DNA from: Flavobacterium weaverense
GTDB taxonomy: Bacteria; Bacteroidota; Bacteroidia; Flavobacteriales; Flavobacteriaceae
Assembly: GCF_003688495.1 (NCBI RefSeq)
Contig: NZ_REFH01000010.1
Span: forward strand, 372,001 to 436,000
DNA length: 64,000 nucleotides
Reading direction: 5' to 3'
The translations under genes were made by a program, and so were the position numbers. The notes beneath the pieces are model-generated. The model was not told the DNA's origin, did not search any database, and saw nothing but the letters and a program-made list of their open reading frames with translations. Numbering within the stretch: the stretch's first letter is position 1; the number at the start of each line of letters is the position of its first letter. Shown here piece by piece: positions 26,840 to 36,738 of this stretch.

Positions 26840-28708
26840 TTACTCAAAGGATTGCATGGATACTAATTTATTATAATTTCCATTAAGTGCTATTAGTTCG
26901 TCATGCTTACCTTGTTCGACTATTCTTCCTTTCTTCATCACTACAATTAAATCAGCTTTTTGAATAGTTGAAAGACGATGCGCAATGACTATCGACGTTC
27001 TATTCTGCATCATGTTTTCAAGTGCTATTTGAACAAATTTCTCACTCTCAGTATCTAAAGCTGATGTAGCTTCATCTAATATCATTATAGGAGGGTTTTT
27101 CAAAACAGCTCTTGCGATAGATAAACGTTGTTTTTGCCCTCCGGAAAGTTTGTTTCCACTGTCGCCAATGTTTGTATGTATACCTAGAGGTAAATCTTTT
27201 ACAAACTCATAAGCATTCGCAATTTTCAATGCTTCCATGATTTCATGATCTGTCGCATCGTGTTTACCTAGAGCAATATTTGCTTTAATAGTGTCATTAA
27301 ATAGAATGCTGTCTTGGGTAACAAGACCCATTAAATCACGAAGAGATCGTAAATTCATATCTTTAATGTCTATACCATCGATACAAATTGTCCCTTCGTT
27401 TACATCGTAAAATCGAGTTAGTAAATTAGCAATTGTACTTTTACCGCTACCAGATTGTCCCACGAGAGCAACGGTTTGTCCCTTTTTTACTTCTAAAGAA
27501 AAATCTTTCAAAACACTTTCTTCCTCGTATTTAAAGTTGACGTTTTTGATTACTATATTGCTATCAAATGTGTCTTTCTTAATGGCATTTACTTTGCTAG
27601 TAATTGAATTTTCTTGGTCTAAAATTTCTAAAACGCGCTCTGCTGCGGCATTACCGCGCTTTACCGCATAAGAAGCTTTAGATATTGATTTTGCTGGAGT
27701 TAGAATGTTGTAAGCAAGTCCCATATAAGCAATAAAAGAAGCTCCATTAAGTGTCTTTTCAATTAAAACCATGTGTCCACCATACCACAATAGAATAGCG
27801 ATAACCATTATTCCCATAAATTCACTCGCTGGTGAAGCTAGATTTTGACGATTTCCTATGCTATTTGATAAATTGAAAAAGCGCTGAGTTGATTCTTGAA
27901 AAACTTTGTAAAAATGATTTTCAGAATTATATCCTTTTACAACTTTAAGTCCGCCCAATGTTTCCTCAATAGTTGATAAAAAGATTCCTTGTTCTTGTTG
28001 TGCCTTTGTCGATTGCTTTTTTAATTGTTTTCCAATTAATGATATAATATAACCAGAAACGGGAATAAAAATAAAAACAAATAATGTCAGTTTTACACTG
28101 ATCGAAAGCATTGCAATGATGGTGAAGATAATTGTTAATGGTTCCTTGACGATGAGTTCAAGAATCGATAAGAACGAAGTTTGAACCTCGTTTACATCTG
28201 CAGAAATTCTAGAAATAACGTCTCCCTTTCTTTTTTCTGAAAAGAATGCTAATGGCAAGTTGATTGTTTTTTTATACATCGCATTTCGCATATCCTTCAA
28301 AATACCGTTTCTTAAAAAGGTAATGAAAAACATTGCGAGATAATCAAATAGGTTCTTGAGTAAAAATATCGAAATTATTACTCCCACCATTATTGACAAC
28401 GTATATCCTACACCGTTTGCTGCAGTAGTAGTTGTAATATAGTAGCTCAAAGAATTTTCTAAGAATAGTTTAGTGCTTTCAAAATACGTTTTTACATCCT
28501 CAAAAAAATGATTAGTACTTACATATCCATTGTACAATGGTAGAACTGTATTTTTCTTTGTTTGGTCAAATAAAACCTGCATCATTGGTATCAGCGCCAT
28601 GAAAGACAAAGTACTAAATAGGGCATAGAGAACGTTAAAAAAAATATTTAAGTAAGCATATCTTTTATAAGGAACTATAAAGGGGAAAATTTTCTTAAAA
28701 TTACTCAT
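26840..28708 (-). CDS. ABC transporter, fused permease and ATPase (MsbA-like)
   Basis: A 622-residue half-transporter. The N-terminal 340 residues hold about six membrane helices; the ATPase domain has Walker A GQSGSGKST, the signature LSGGQKQRLSIARAV, Walker B IMILDEATSALD and the switch His in IAHRLSTIQ. This fits type IV exporters such as the lipid-A flippase MsbA, which act as homodimers in the inner membrane. The substrate is not proven. It lies downstream of the phospho-sugar mutase gene, separated by a strong GC hairpin. Confidence 0.9.
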   Translation of the reverse strand: MSNFKKIFPFIVPYKRYAYLNIFFNVLYALFSTLSFMALIPMMQVLFDQTKKNTVLPLYNGYVSTNHFFEDVKTYFESTKLFLENSLSYYITTTTAANGVGYTLSIMVGVIISIFLLKNLFDYLAMFFITFLRNGILKDMRNAMYKKTINLPLAFFSEKRKGDVISRISADVNEVQTSFLSILELIVKEPLTIIFTIIAMLSISVKLTLFVFIFIPVSGYIISLIGKQLKKQSTKAQQEQGIFLSTIEETLGGLKVVKGYNSENHFYKVFQESTQRFFNLSNSIGNRQNLASPASEFMGIMVIAILLWYGGHMVLIEKTLNGASFIAYMGLAYNILTPAKSISKASYAVKRGNAAAERVLEILDQENSITSKVNAIKKDTFDSNIVIKNVNFKYEEESVLKDFSLEVKKGQTVALVGQSGSGKSTIANLLTRFYDVNEGTICIDGIDIKDMNLRSLRDLMGLVTQDSILFNDTIKANIALGKHDATDHEIMEALKIANAYEFVKDLPLGIHTNIGDSGNKLSGGQKQRLSIARAVLKNPPIMILDEATSALDTESEKFVQIALENMMQNRTSIVIAHRLSTIQKADLIVVMKKGRIVEQGKHDELIALNGNYNKLVSMQSFE

Positions 28709-28728
28709 TATGTTTTTTTTACCATCAA

Positions 28729-28758
28729 GACCCGACCGGTTTTAAAGCGGGTCGGGTC
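28729..28758 (-). promoter_or_regulatory. GC-rich perfect hairpin before the ABC exporter gene
   Basis: GACCCGACC and GGTCGGGTC are exact complements around a 12-nt loop, unusually G+C-rich for this window. On the minus strand it is not followed by a T run, so it is not a standard terminator. It sits 20 bp before the start codon of the ABC gene and could stabilise the upstream mRNA end or affect ABC translation. Confidence 0.5.
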
Positions 28759-28783
28759 TCTCAGAAAAATTATTGTATTGTAA

Positions 28784-30511
28784 TTAACTCAATTGCATCG
28801 CTGCAATAATGTTTTTTATTTTATTGTCTAAGATGTTTTCTACTTCTTTAAAATCTTCGACATCTTCTAATTCTGTGTTTACACTGATGTAGAATTTTAT
28901 CTTAGGTTCTGTACCACTTGGTCTCGCACAAATTTTAGAGCCATCTTCCAAATAGTAAATCAATACATTTGATTTTGGAATATCTAAAGTTGTAACTTCC
29001 TCATCCAATAAGTTTGTAGCAGTTGAAGACTGATAATCCTCTAACATAATAACACGTTGGCCATTTATTTCTTTTAAAGGATTTTCTCTCATGTCAATCA
29101 TCATCTGACTGATTTCTTGCAAACCGTCCATTCCTTTTTTAGTCAATGAAACTAAATGTTCTTTATAAAATCCATTATCTACATAAAGTTTTAATAACTC
29201 TTTGTAAACTGTGCTTCCTTTTGCTTTAGCTTGAGCGGCCATTTCGCAAATTAATAAAGTAGCAGCAACTGCATCCTTATCACGAACGGCATCACCTACC
29301 ATAAATCCAAAACTCTCTTCTCCACCACCTATAAATTCAAGTTCTGGAAAGTCTTTTATCATTTTTGCAATCCATTTAAAACCTGTTAATCCGATCTTGC
29401 ATTCTACACCATAGCTAGTTGCTAACTCCATCATCATAGGAGTAGAGACAATTGTAGAACCTACGAATTGCTTCCCATTTATTTTGTCTTGCTTTTTCCA
29501 TTGTTCTAATAGAAAAGCAGTCATTAATATCATGGTTTGGTTTCCATTCAATAAAGTCATTTCACCTTCGTTGTTTCGAACAGCAACTCCTAATCGGTCG
29601 CAGTCAGGATCAGTACCAATCACGATATCTGAGTTTGTTTTTTCAGCTAATGCTGTAGCCATAGCTAATGCTTCTGGTTCTTCAGGATTAGGTGATTTAA
29701 CTGTTGGGAAATCTCCATTAGGGACTGCTTGTTCAGGAACAATGTGAACATTTGTGTAACCTGCCTGAGCTAAAACATCAGGGACTAATGTTATTGATGT
29801 ACCGTGTAACGATGTAAAAACAATTTTTAAATTTTGTTTGGCTTCAGCCGAAGTATTAAAACTTGCATTTTCGATTGAAGACTTTATAAATGCTTTATCA
29901 ACTTCTGTATCAATATAATGAATCAAACTTTCATTAGCTGTAAATTTAATTTCGTTATAATTTAAATTTTCTATAGTAGCAATTATACCTTCATCTTCTG
30001 GAGGAACAATTTGTCCACCATCTTCCCAATACACTTTGTAACCATTGTATTCGGGTGGATTATGAGAAGCAGTAAGCACAATTCCAGCTTGACAACCTAA
30101 ATGTCTAACCGCAAAAGACAGCTCGGGAGTAGGACGTAAATCAGAAAATAGATAAACTGAAATTCCATTAGCGCTAAAAACATCAGCAACTAATTTAGCT
30201 AGCGATTTGCTGTTGTGACGACAATCAAAAGCTATTGCAACCTTTAAATCTTTGTTAGGGAATACTTGGCGCATGTAATTAGAAAGGCCTTGTGTACTCT
30301 TTCCAAGAGTATATTTATTAATGCGATTGTTACCAACGCCCATCACACCGCGCATTCCGCCTGTACCAAATTCTAAATTTTTATAAAAACTTTCCTCTAA
30401 CTCTGCAGGAGATGTAGTCATCAATTCCTTAATTGCAACGTGAGTTTCGTTATCAAATGTTGGTGTTAACCATTCATTTACAGCGTCTAATATGTTTTGT
30501 TTGATCTCCAT
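28784..30511 (-). CDS. Phospho-sugar mutase (phosphoglucomutase/phosphomannomutase)
   Basis: A 575-residue alpha-D-phosphohexomutase. The active-site Ser lies in LTASHNPPEYNGYKVYW, the metal loop is DPDCDRLG, the sugar-binding loop GGEESFGFMVGD, and the phosphate-binding site RPSGTEPKIKFY sits in the C-terminal domain. The length matches the PGM2-like group of Bacteroidota. It interconverts hexose-1- and hexose-6-phosphates through a 1,6-bisphosphate and so feeds polysaccharide synthesis. Exact sugar preference cannot be read from the motifs. Confidence 0.92.
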   Translation of the reverse strand: MEIKQNILDAVNEWLTPTFDNETHVAIKELMTTSPAELEESFYKNLEFGTGGMRGVMGVGNNRINKYTLGKSTQGLSNYMRQVFPNKDLKVAIAFDCRHNSKSLAKLVADVFSANGISVYLFSDLRPTPELSFAVRHLGCQAGIVLTASHNPPEYNGYKVYWEDGGQIVPPEDEGIIATIENLNYNEIKFTANESLIHYIDTEVDKAFIKSSIENASFNTSAEAKQNLKIVFTSLHGTSITLVPDVLAQAGYTNVHIVPEQAVPNGDFPTVKSPNPEEPEALAMATALAEKTNSDIVIGTDPDCDRLGVAVRNNEGEMTLLNGNQTMILMTAFLLEQWKKQDKINGKQFVGSTIVSTPMMMELATSYGVECKIGLTGFKWIAKMIKDFPELEFIGGGEESFGFMVGDAVRDKDAVAATLLICEMAAQAKAKGSTVYKELLKLYVDNGFYKEHLVSLTKKGMDGLQEISQMMIDMRENPLKEINGQRVIMLEDYQSSTATNLLDEEVTTLDIPKSNVLIYYLEDGSKICARPSGTEPKIKFYISVNTELEDVEDFKEVENILDNKIKNIIAAMQLS

Positions 30512-30870
30512 TTTGAGTGATTTTGTATTATTTATCTAAAAAAGAACATTTCTGATTTCGAGAATTTAATCCGTTAAACTCAACTAAAAAAATTGGTTTT
30601 AGTTGCATTAGATCTTCTTTGTCAGCAAATCTAATTTCTAAATTATTTTGTTATTCTTCTAATTATCTAGCGCACCTCATATAATTAATCGCGAAATAAG
30701 TTTTTCATATTCTTGAAATCTTGTTTGCTCGAAAAATTACAGCTAAAAATGTATTATATTCAATATTTTATAAGATAAATGGGTAAGTCAAGCGTATTGT
30801 TGTTTTATATTTAAGTTTTGCATCAATTTTAGTTGCGAATGTTGATTCAATTTTAAATCAGAATTCTAAT
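30512..30870. other. Non-coding stretch upstream of the mutase
   Basis: About 360 bp of AT-rich DNA between the glycosyltransferase stop and the mutase start on the same strand. I see no ORF, RNA gene or good terminator. It presumably carries the mutase promoter, but no clear TAnnTTTG box stands out. Confidence 0.4.
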
Positions 30871-31830
30871 TTACAAAAAATTCACTTCGCTCGACACTTT
30901 ATAACGTTCTTCGTTGTTTTTAGTGCGCAAAATTATCTCGCCAAGAAAACCAGCAAGAAATAATTGTGTCCCTAAAACCATTGAAGTCAGTGCGATGTAG
31001 AACCACGGATTGTTAGTTACTAATGTATAGCGCATGTCATTATACATATGATACAATTTTGCAACACCAATAAAACCTGCAACTATAAAACCGATAATAA
31101 ACATCAGCGATCCTATGGCGCCAAATAAGTGCATAGGTCGTTTGCCAAAGCGAGAAAGAAACCAAATGGTAATTAAATCAAGGAAACCATTAACAAATCG
31201 TTCCATACCAAATTTAGTCTCACCATATTTTCTAGCTTGATGTTGGACTACTTTTTCACCAATTTTTCCAAAACCTGCATTTTTTGCTAAAACAGGAATA
31301 TAACGGTGCATTTCCCCAGAAACTTCGATGTTCTTAACAACGATATTTTTATATGCTTTTAGACCACAGTTAAAATCATTCAATTCTACTCCTGATGTTT
31401 TTCTAGCAGCCCAATTAAATAATTTTGAAGGCAGATTTTTAGCAACTACTGAATCGTATCGTTTCTTTTTCCAACCAGAGACTAAATCATATTTGCCTTT
31501 GACAATCATTTCGTACAGTCCAGGAATTTCTTCAGGGCTATCTTGTAAATCCGCATCCATAGTAATGATGACGTCACCTTGCGCTTTAGCAAATCCAGCA
31601 TGTAGAGCTTGAGATTTTCCAAAGTTTTTCATAAAACGAACTCCTTTAACAGCAGTGTTTTCTTGTGCAAAACTTTCAATAATGGACCACGAATCATCAG
31701 TACTACCGTCGTCTAAAAAAATAATTTCATAGCTATAATTATTTTCTTGCATCACTTTAATAATCCAAGTGTACAATTCTTTAAGTGATTCCTCTTCGTT
31801 GAGAAGTGGTATGAGTATGGATAAATTCAT
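30871..31830 (-). CDS. Glycosyltransferase family 2, membrane-bound (DPM1/ArnC-like)
   Basis: A 319-residue GT2 enzyme. The catalytic domain (1-220) has IPLLNEEESLKELY, FLDDGSTDDS and DADLQDSPEEIPG, the last carrying the metal-binding Asp residues. Two C-terminal membrane helices follow (about 230-255 and 275-300). This is the layout of transferases that load a sugar onto undecaprenyl or dolichyl phosphate at the cytosolic face. The sugar is unknown. The gene is 4 bp from the DUF4199 gene upstream, so they form a pair. Confidence 0.9.
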   Translation of the reverse strand: MNLSILIPLLNEEESLKELYTWIIKVMQENNYSYEIIFLDDGSTDDSWSIIESFAQENTAVKGVRFMKNFGKSQALHAGFAKAQGDVIITMDADLQDSPEEIPGLYEMIVKGKYDLVSGWKKKRYDSVVAKNLPSKLFNWAARKTSGVELNDFNCGLKAYKNIVVKNIEVSGEMHRYIPVLAKNAGFGKIGEKVVQHQARKYGETKFGMERFVNGFLDLITIWFLSRFGKRPMHLFGAIGSLMFIIGFIVAGFIGVAKLYHMYNDMRYTLVTNNPWFYIALTSMVLGTQLFLAGFLGEIILRTKNNEERYKVSSEVNFL

Positions 31831-31834
31831 TAAA

Positions 31835-32377
31835 TTAAAGACTTTGAGGATTTTCGTTTTTTAGAATCGCACCTACAATTAGAGAGTAAATTAAACCAAA
31901 AAATGAATACATTGCCAGCGTGACAGGGAATACTATAAATGGATTCATGAATTTTTTTATCATACTTAAACCCATTTCTAATTGCTCACTAGTCATGTTA
32001 GGCGTTTGCTTAGTCATTTCACTTTTAGAAATTGAAAGCATTTCCTCTATAAATTCTGGAAATAATAAGTTGAAAATTACTGTAAAAATAGCGTAAACTA
32101 AGGCCGCTATAAAAGCGATTGAAACTCCTGTTTTTAGACATTCGCCAAAAGTGATAAAGCCATTATTGATATTTTTTTTGTAATTATAACATCCTAAGTA
32201 AATAAATATTAATGGAAGTATTAAATAATTAGCAATATTAACCACTACACCAGCACTAGTGCCTACGAGAGTTTTCATACCAATAGCATACATAATAACA
32301 AATTCTAGAACCATGATTACACCAAATAAAACGCCATATAGGAGTCCGGATTTTGCAGGGGATATTTTCTCTTCCAT
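31835..32377 (-). CDS. DUF4199 membrane protein
   Basis: A 180-residue inner-membrane protein with four hydrophobic helices (about 12-32, 40-60, 85-110 and 150-172). It matches the DUF4199 family of Bacteroidota, which is often placed directly before a GT2 glycosyltransferase gene, as here with 4 bp between. A supporting role for that enzyme is plausible but unproven. Confidence 0.82.
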   Translation of the reverse strand: MEEKISPAKSGLLYGVLFGVIMVLEFVIMYAIGMKTLVGTSAGVVVNIANYLILPLIFIYLGCYNYKKNINNGFITFGECLKTGVSIAFIAALVYAIFTVIFNLLFPEFIEEMLSISKSEMTKQTPNMTSEQLEMGLSMIKKFMNPFIVFPVTLAMYSFFGLIYSLIVGAILKNENPQSL

Positions 32378-32400
32378 AATACTATTAAATTTTTAAGCCA

Positions 32401-32408
32401 CAAATATA
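32401..32408 (-). promoter_or_regulatory. -7 box of the DUF4199-glycosyltransferase pair
   Basis: TATATTTG on the minus strand 23 bp before the DUF4199 ATG. No TTG is found at -33. Confidence 0.55.
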
Positions 32409-32476
32409 GCAATTCCCAATATATAGAGGTGTAAAAATCTATTTTTACGATTATATAAAAAAAGTGAAGCAAAGAG

Positions 32477-32505
32477 TTGAATATTGAAAAATAATTGTAA
32501 ATTTG
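32477..32505 (+). promoter_or_regulatory. Promoter of rpmE2
   Basis: TTG, 18 nt, TAAATTTG. It is followed by a leader of about 105 nt before rpmE2, long for this genome. The leader contains CTTTTC...GAAAAG, able to form a small hairpin. Confidence 0.7.
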
Positions 32506-32617
32506 CAAACTCAAAATAATATTGTAAAACAAAAAGTTGTAATGAGTTTATACCTTTTCTGTTAGAGGAAAAGCTTCAAAACAAGTTATAACCAACAAAT
32601 AAAAAAAGATTAACAAG

Positions 32618-32869
32618 ATGAAAAAAGGAACGCACCCAGAAAATTACAGATTAGTTGCATTTAAAGACATGTCGAATGACGAAATCTTTATCACTAAATC
32701 TACTGCAGATACTAGAGAAACAATTACTCACGATGGTGTTGAATACCCAGTAGTGAAAATGGAGATTTCTAGAACTTCTCACCCTTTTTACACAGGTAAA
32801 TCTAAACTTATTGATACTGCAGGACGTATTGATAAATTTAAAACTAAATATGCTAAGCACGCTAAATAA
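32618..32869 (+). CDS. rpmE2: 50S ribosomal protein L31, type B
   Basis: An 83-residue L31 with [19 protein letters not shown] and [20 protein letters not shown]. It has no Cys, so it is the zinc-free type B form that replaces the zinc-binding form. It supports the bridge between ribosomal subunits. It has a strong promoter, a long leader that might allow control, and a terminator. Confidence 0.96.
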   Translation: MKKGTHPENYRLVAFKDMSNDEIFITKSTADTRETITHDGVEYPVVKMEISRTSHPFYTGKSKLIDTAGRIDKFKTKYAKHAK

Positions 32870-32894
32870 TTATAGCTTGTTTTTAAATATACTG

Positions 32895-32922
32895 AAGCCA
32901 CGTTTTATAAACGTGGCTTTTT
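32895..32922 (+). terminator. Terminator of rpmE2
   Basis: AAGCCACGTTT and AAACGTGGCTT pair around a short loop, followed by a T run. Confidence 0.9.
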
Positions 32923-33046
32923 TGGTTCAATTATTTAATATAATTGTCTAATTTTTATTTAAAATTAAGTTAAAAAATGCATTATTATGATTAATTTCGC
33001 GTTTAAAAAACAATACTATATTAAAACCAACAAATAACTTCTTTTT

Positions 33047-34222
33047 ATGAATTATATCCTTTTTGACGGTCCTGCACGAAATGCATTATTGCCTTTCACT
33101 TTTACACGTCCAGTTGCTGACATCCTTGTAGGGATAATGACGATTCGTCAAAAATGGGAGATGCGTTTGGGTTCGACCACAACAACTTTGACAGAGGAAT
33201 ATTTATCGGATAAATTTCCAATGGTCGAGTTAGAACAAAACGTAATGATTAATGCTTCTTTTCTTCCTAATGATGTTTTGGCGGAAATGGTAGGTAACTT
33301 AGAATCCAATCAAGCTATCTTCAAAGGAGACGAAGTCATTGCTTTTTATACTAATGATGAGCAAGAAGAAGTAGATTTTGATACTTATGACATTATCGAA
33401 TTCCATGACGAGTGTATTACAATTAAAGACACATGGGATATTTTTTCGAAAAATAACCTAGCAATCGAAGAGGATTTCAAATATATAACAGAAGGTAGAA
33501 AATCACAAGCTATTCCAAGAAGCGTAAATGTTATCGCTGCTGACAATATATTTATTGAAGAAGGAGCTAAGTTAGAATTTGTTACTCTTAATGCTTCAAC
33601 TGGTCCTATATATATAGGTAAAGATGCAGAGATAATGGAAGGTTCGATGATTAGAGGTCCTTTTGCTTTATGCGATAACGCATCAGTTAAGATGGGTTCA
33701 AAAGTATATGGCGCTACTACAGTTGGTCCGCACTCTAGAATAGGTGGTGAAGTTAAAAATACAGTGATTTTCGCACATTCTAATAAAGGTCATGAAGGTT
33801 ATTTAGGTGACTCAGTTATTGGGGAATGGTGTAATATGGGTGCTGACACTAATAATTCAAATTTAAAGAATAACTACGAAGAAGTAAAACTTTGGAGTTA
33901 TGAAACAGAGGGTTTTGCAAAAACAGGATTGCAATTTTGTGGATTGATGATGGGTGATCACAGTAAATGCGGAATTAATACAATGTTCAACACAGGTACT
34001 GTCGTTGGGGTGAGTGCTAATGTTTTTGGAACCGGATTCCCGCGTAACTTTATACCAAGTTTTTCTTGGGGTGGAGCTGCTGGTTTTACTACATACATAA
34101 CTAAAAAAGCATTTGAAACGGCGCGCTTAGTAATGGGACGTAGAGAAATAGAGTTTGATGAAAGAGAAGCTGCTATTTTAGAACATGTTTTTGAAGAAAG
34201 TAAAAAGTGGAGGAAAGATTAA
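33047..34222 (+). CDS. GlmU-family protein (sugar nucleotidyltransferase-like, left-handed beta-helix)
   Basis: A 391-residue protein found near rpmE2 in this family. The N-terminal 150 residues resemble a reduced nucleotidyltransferase fold (FDGPARNALLPFTFTRPVAD), and residues 155-330 form hexapeptide repeats of a left-handed beta-helix (IFIEEGAKLEFV, IYIGKDAEIMEG and so on). It is usually labelled GlmU family. It lacks the classic GlmU pyrophosphorylase signature, so bifunctional GlmU activity should not be assumed; an acyl- or nucleotidyltransferase on sugar nucleotides is the likely range. Confidence 0.85.
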   Translation: MNYILFDGPARNALLPFTFTRPVADILVGIMTIRQKWEMRLGSTTTTLTEEYLSDKFPMVELEQNVMINASFLPNDVLAEMVGNLESNQAIFKGDEVIAFYTNDEQEEVDFDTYDIIEFHDECITIKDTWDIFSKNNLAIEEDFKYITEGRKSQAIPRSVNVIAADNIFIEEGAKLEFVTLNASTGPIYIGKDAEIMEGSMIRGPFALCDNASVKMGSKVYGATTVGPHSRIGGEVKNTVIFAHSNKGHEGYLGDSVIGEWCNMGADTNNSNLKNNYEEVKLWSYETEGFAKTGLQFCGLMMGDHSKCGINTMFNTGTVVGVSANVFGTGFPRNFIPSFSWGGAAGFTTYITKKAFETARLVMGRREIEFDEREAAILEHVFEESKKWRKD

Positions 34223-34253
34223 TTTCTTTAATCTAAACCAATATATACTAAAA

Positions 34254-34288
34254 AACTGCCTCATTGATTGTAATGAGGCAGTTTTTTT
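34254..34288 (+). terminator. Terminator of the GlmU-like gene
   Basis: AACTGCCTCATT and AATGAGGCAGTT pair perfectly and are followed by a run of T. Confidence 0.9.
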
Positions 34289-34524
34289 ATGTCTTTCAGT
34301 TTTGGAATAAAATTTCGTTATATGAAAATTTATTGTTAATAATGGTCTTATATAGTAATAAATCTAATTTTTATTAACAGTTGATTTTTAGCCAATTAAT
34401 GTTTTTTTAATTTTTATAATACTAATAGTTAGTTTTTTTTGTAAGTATGTTTTAGTTTTATCAAAAATTAGTAATAAAACTATTGTTTTGTTGGTTTTAT
34501 GATAATTATAAATGAAATAAATAT

Positions 34525-35988
34525 ATGGAGAATTTTGTTGGTGTCGTAAACGACATTGTTTGGAGTAATGCTTTAATTGTTTTGTGCTTAGGAACGGGTC
34601 TTTATTTTTCTTTACGTACGCGCTTTTTACAAGTGCGACATTTTAGAGAGATGTTTCGTTTATTATTTGATGGAAAAAGCACAGAATCGGGCGTTTCTTC
34701 TTTTCAAGCATTATCAATGTCATTAGCAGGTAGAGTAGGGACAGGAAATATAGCGGGAGTTGCAACAGCGATTGCCTTTGGTGGACCTGGTGCAATGTTT
34801 TGGATGTGGTTAGTTGCCTTTTTAGGAGCAAGTACAGCATTTATTGAAGCTACTTTAGCCCAAATTTATAAAGAGAAACATTTAGGACAGTTTCGTGGTG
34901 GACCAGCATTTTATATTGAACGCGGATTAGGTATAAAATGGTTTGGCGTTTTATTTGCAATCGTTTCCGTAATTTCTGCGGGTGTTTTATTGCCTGGTGT
35001 TCAAGCCAATTCAGTAGCTGATGGAATAAAAAATGCATTTAATTTAGATACATGGATTACTGGTCTTGGAGTAGTTTTAATATTTGCAGCAATTGTTTTT
35101 GGTGGTGTTAAGAGAATTGCAAAATTCACTGAATATATTGTTCCCTTTATGGCAATTGGTTACATGTTAATAGCTGTAGTTATCATTGCATTTGATATTC
35201 AAAACTTACCTAATGTTGTGCTATTAGTTTTTAAAAGTGCATTTAACATGGAAGCAGGTTTTGGAGCTGTATTTGGTTTAGCAGTTCAATGGGGTGTAAA
35301 GAGAGGAATTTATTCTAATGAAGCAGGACAAGGAACGGCTCCGCATATTGCTGCTGCGGCAAATGTATCGCATCCAGCCAAACAAGGTTTAGTACAATCA
35401 TTCTCTGTTTATATTGATACTTTATTAGTTTGTTCGGCTACTGGATTTATGTTGTTGATGACTGGAAAATATAACGTTTATAATCCAGCGTATGGCGCAG
35501 GCGATACAGCTGAATTTTTATATGCTGGTGCTCAGAATATTGCTGTAGGACCAGGTTTTACTCAAAGTGCTATGGATAGTGTTTTTCCAGGTTTTGGATC
35601 GTACTTTGTTGCCATTGCATTATTCTTCTTTGCCTTCACAACAATTTTAGCGTATTACTACATTGCAGAAACTAATATTTCATATTTGACTAGAAAATTT
35701 GAATCGCCAGTTTTTAATTATGTTCTTAAAATAATTATGATGCTAGTTATTATGTATGGTTCCGTTAATCAAGCAAAATTAGCGTGGGATATTGGCGATA
35801 TTGGCGTTGGATTAATGGCTTGGTTTAATATCATTGCAATTCTCTTGCTACAGAAACCTGCTTTAGCTGCTTTAAAAGATTATGAAAAGCAAAAGAAACA
35901 AGGTTTAGATCCTACTTTCAATCCTGATGATATAGGAGTTAGCAATGCTCATATTTGGCACACGATAAATAACAACAAGCAATTGTAA
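34525..35988 (+). CDS. Sodium/alanine symporter family transporter (AGCS)
   Basis: A 487-residue inner-membrane symporter with about ten to eleven helices. The AGCS signature stretch SLAGRVGTGNIAGVATAIAF and the later YSNEAGQGTAPHIAAAA are conserved and line the amino-acid and Na+ sites. It imports alanine or glycine with sodium; the precise substrate is unknown. It is a single gene between two strong terminators, with an AT-rich leader of 240 bp after the upstream terminator in which I see no clear promoter. Confidence 0.92.
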   Translation: MENFVGVVNDIVWSNALIVLCLGTGLYFSLRTRFLQVRHFREMFRLLFDGKSTESGVSSFQALSMSLAGRVGTGNIAGVATAIAFGGPGAMFWMWLVAFLGASTAFIEATLAQIYKEKHLGQFRGGPAFYIERGLGIKWFGVLFAIVSVISAGVLLPGVQANSVADGIKNAFNLDTWITGLGVVLIFAAIVFGGVKRIAKFTEYIVPFMAIGYMLIAVVIIAFDIQNLPNVVLLVFKSAFNMEAGFGAVFGLAVQWGVKRGIYSNEAGQGTAPHIAAAANVSHPAKQGLVQSFSVYIDTLLVCSATGFMLLMTGKYNVYNPAYGAGDTAEFLYAGAQNIAVGPGFTQSAMDSVFPGFGSYFVAIALFFFAFTTILAYYYIAETNISYLTRKFESPVFNYVLKIIMMLVIMYGSVNQAKLAWDIGDIGVGLMAWFNIIAILLLQKPALAALKDYEKQKKQGLDPTFNPDDIGVSNAHIWHTINNNKQL

Positions 35989-36010
35989 ACACACAATTGC
36001 TTCTAAATCA

Positions 36011-36058
36011 AAAAGCTTCTTACGCAGATATAAATCTGTTTAAGAAGCTTTTTTTATT
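36011..36058 (+). terminator. Terminator of the AGCS gene
   Basis: AAAAGCTTCTTA (36011-36022) pairs with TAAGAAGCTTTT (36041-36052), followed by more T. Confidence 0.85.
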
Positions 36059-36204
36059 TTAATGGAATCGTATATAAAGTTGAAAGTACAAACGCCGTTG
36101 TTGCACTAAATATTTATTTCTACTAACTAAACTTTATTTGATTACGGCAATTTTAATTTGTTGTTTTAAAGTAATTTATCTGCTAAGAGAGAAATCTTAA
36201 ACTC

Positions 36205-36738
36205 TTACTGATAAGCATAAATTAGCGAACCATTTTTAATCAAATCGATTAGTGCATTTGAATCTTTGTCTGGAACAGAAAAGCAACCTAAGCTGAATTT
36301 ACTATACATTTTTCTAGAAGAGTGTACTACTATATTTCTTTTAAGCGCATTAGAGTTTTTGTCTTCTTCTAATCCGTTAAGTCTTAAAGAATAGCCCCAT
36401 GTGCCATTATATGTTTGCATGGTAACGTAACAACCTAATGAAGTGGCGTTACTGCCTACTACATTACTAAAAGAGCTCGGAGTTTGTCCGGTACCAGAAC
36501 CAAAACCGTGGTCAACATTACTTGTTAAAAGTATTTTACTATTTTTTACATCAACAACATAAAGTCTTGCTTCATCTATTGATTTTGAAAAATCAATCAA
36601 CGTAATAATACTTTTATTTTTAGCTTTAGAACCCCATTTTGTTCCAATTTCACTCGCTTTTTTTAAAATTTCTTCATTGCCTTGTGCGACCATTGAATGT
36701 AAAGCACCTAATAAAATCAATGTTAGTATTTTTTTCAT
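36205..36738 (-). CDS. Murein L,D-transpeptidase catalytic-domain-like protein
   Basis: A 177-residue exported protein with a signal peptide (MKKILTLILLGALHSMVAQ). The C-terminal half has IVVHSSRKMYSKFSLGCFSVPD, where His and Cys match the catalytic HG...SxGC pattern of YkuD-type L,D-transpeptidases in the divergent subgroup found in Bacteroidota. Such enzymes cross-link peptidoglycan or act as carboxypeptidases. It is short but complete. Confidence 0.82.
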   Translation of the reverse strand: MKKILTLILLGALHSMVAQGNEEILKKASEIGTKWGSKAKNKSIITLIDFSKSIDEARLYVVDVKNSKILLTSNVDHGFGSGTGQTPSSFSNVVGSNATSLGCYVTMQTYNGTWGYSLRLNGLEEDKNSNALKRNIVVHSSRKMYSKFSLGCFSVPDKDSNALIDLIKNGSLIYAYQ

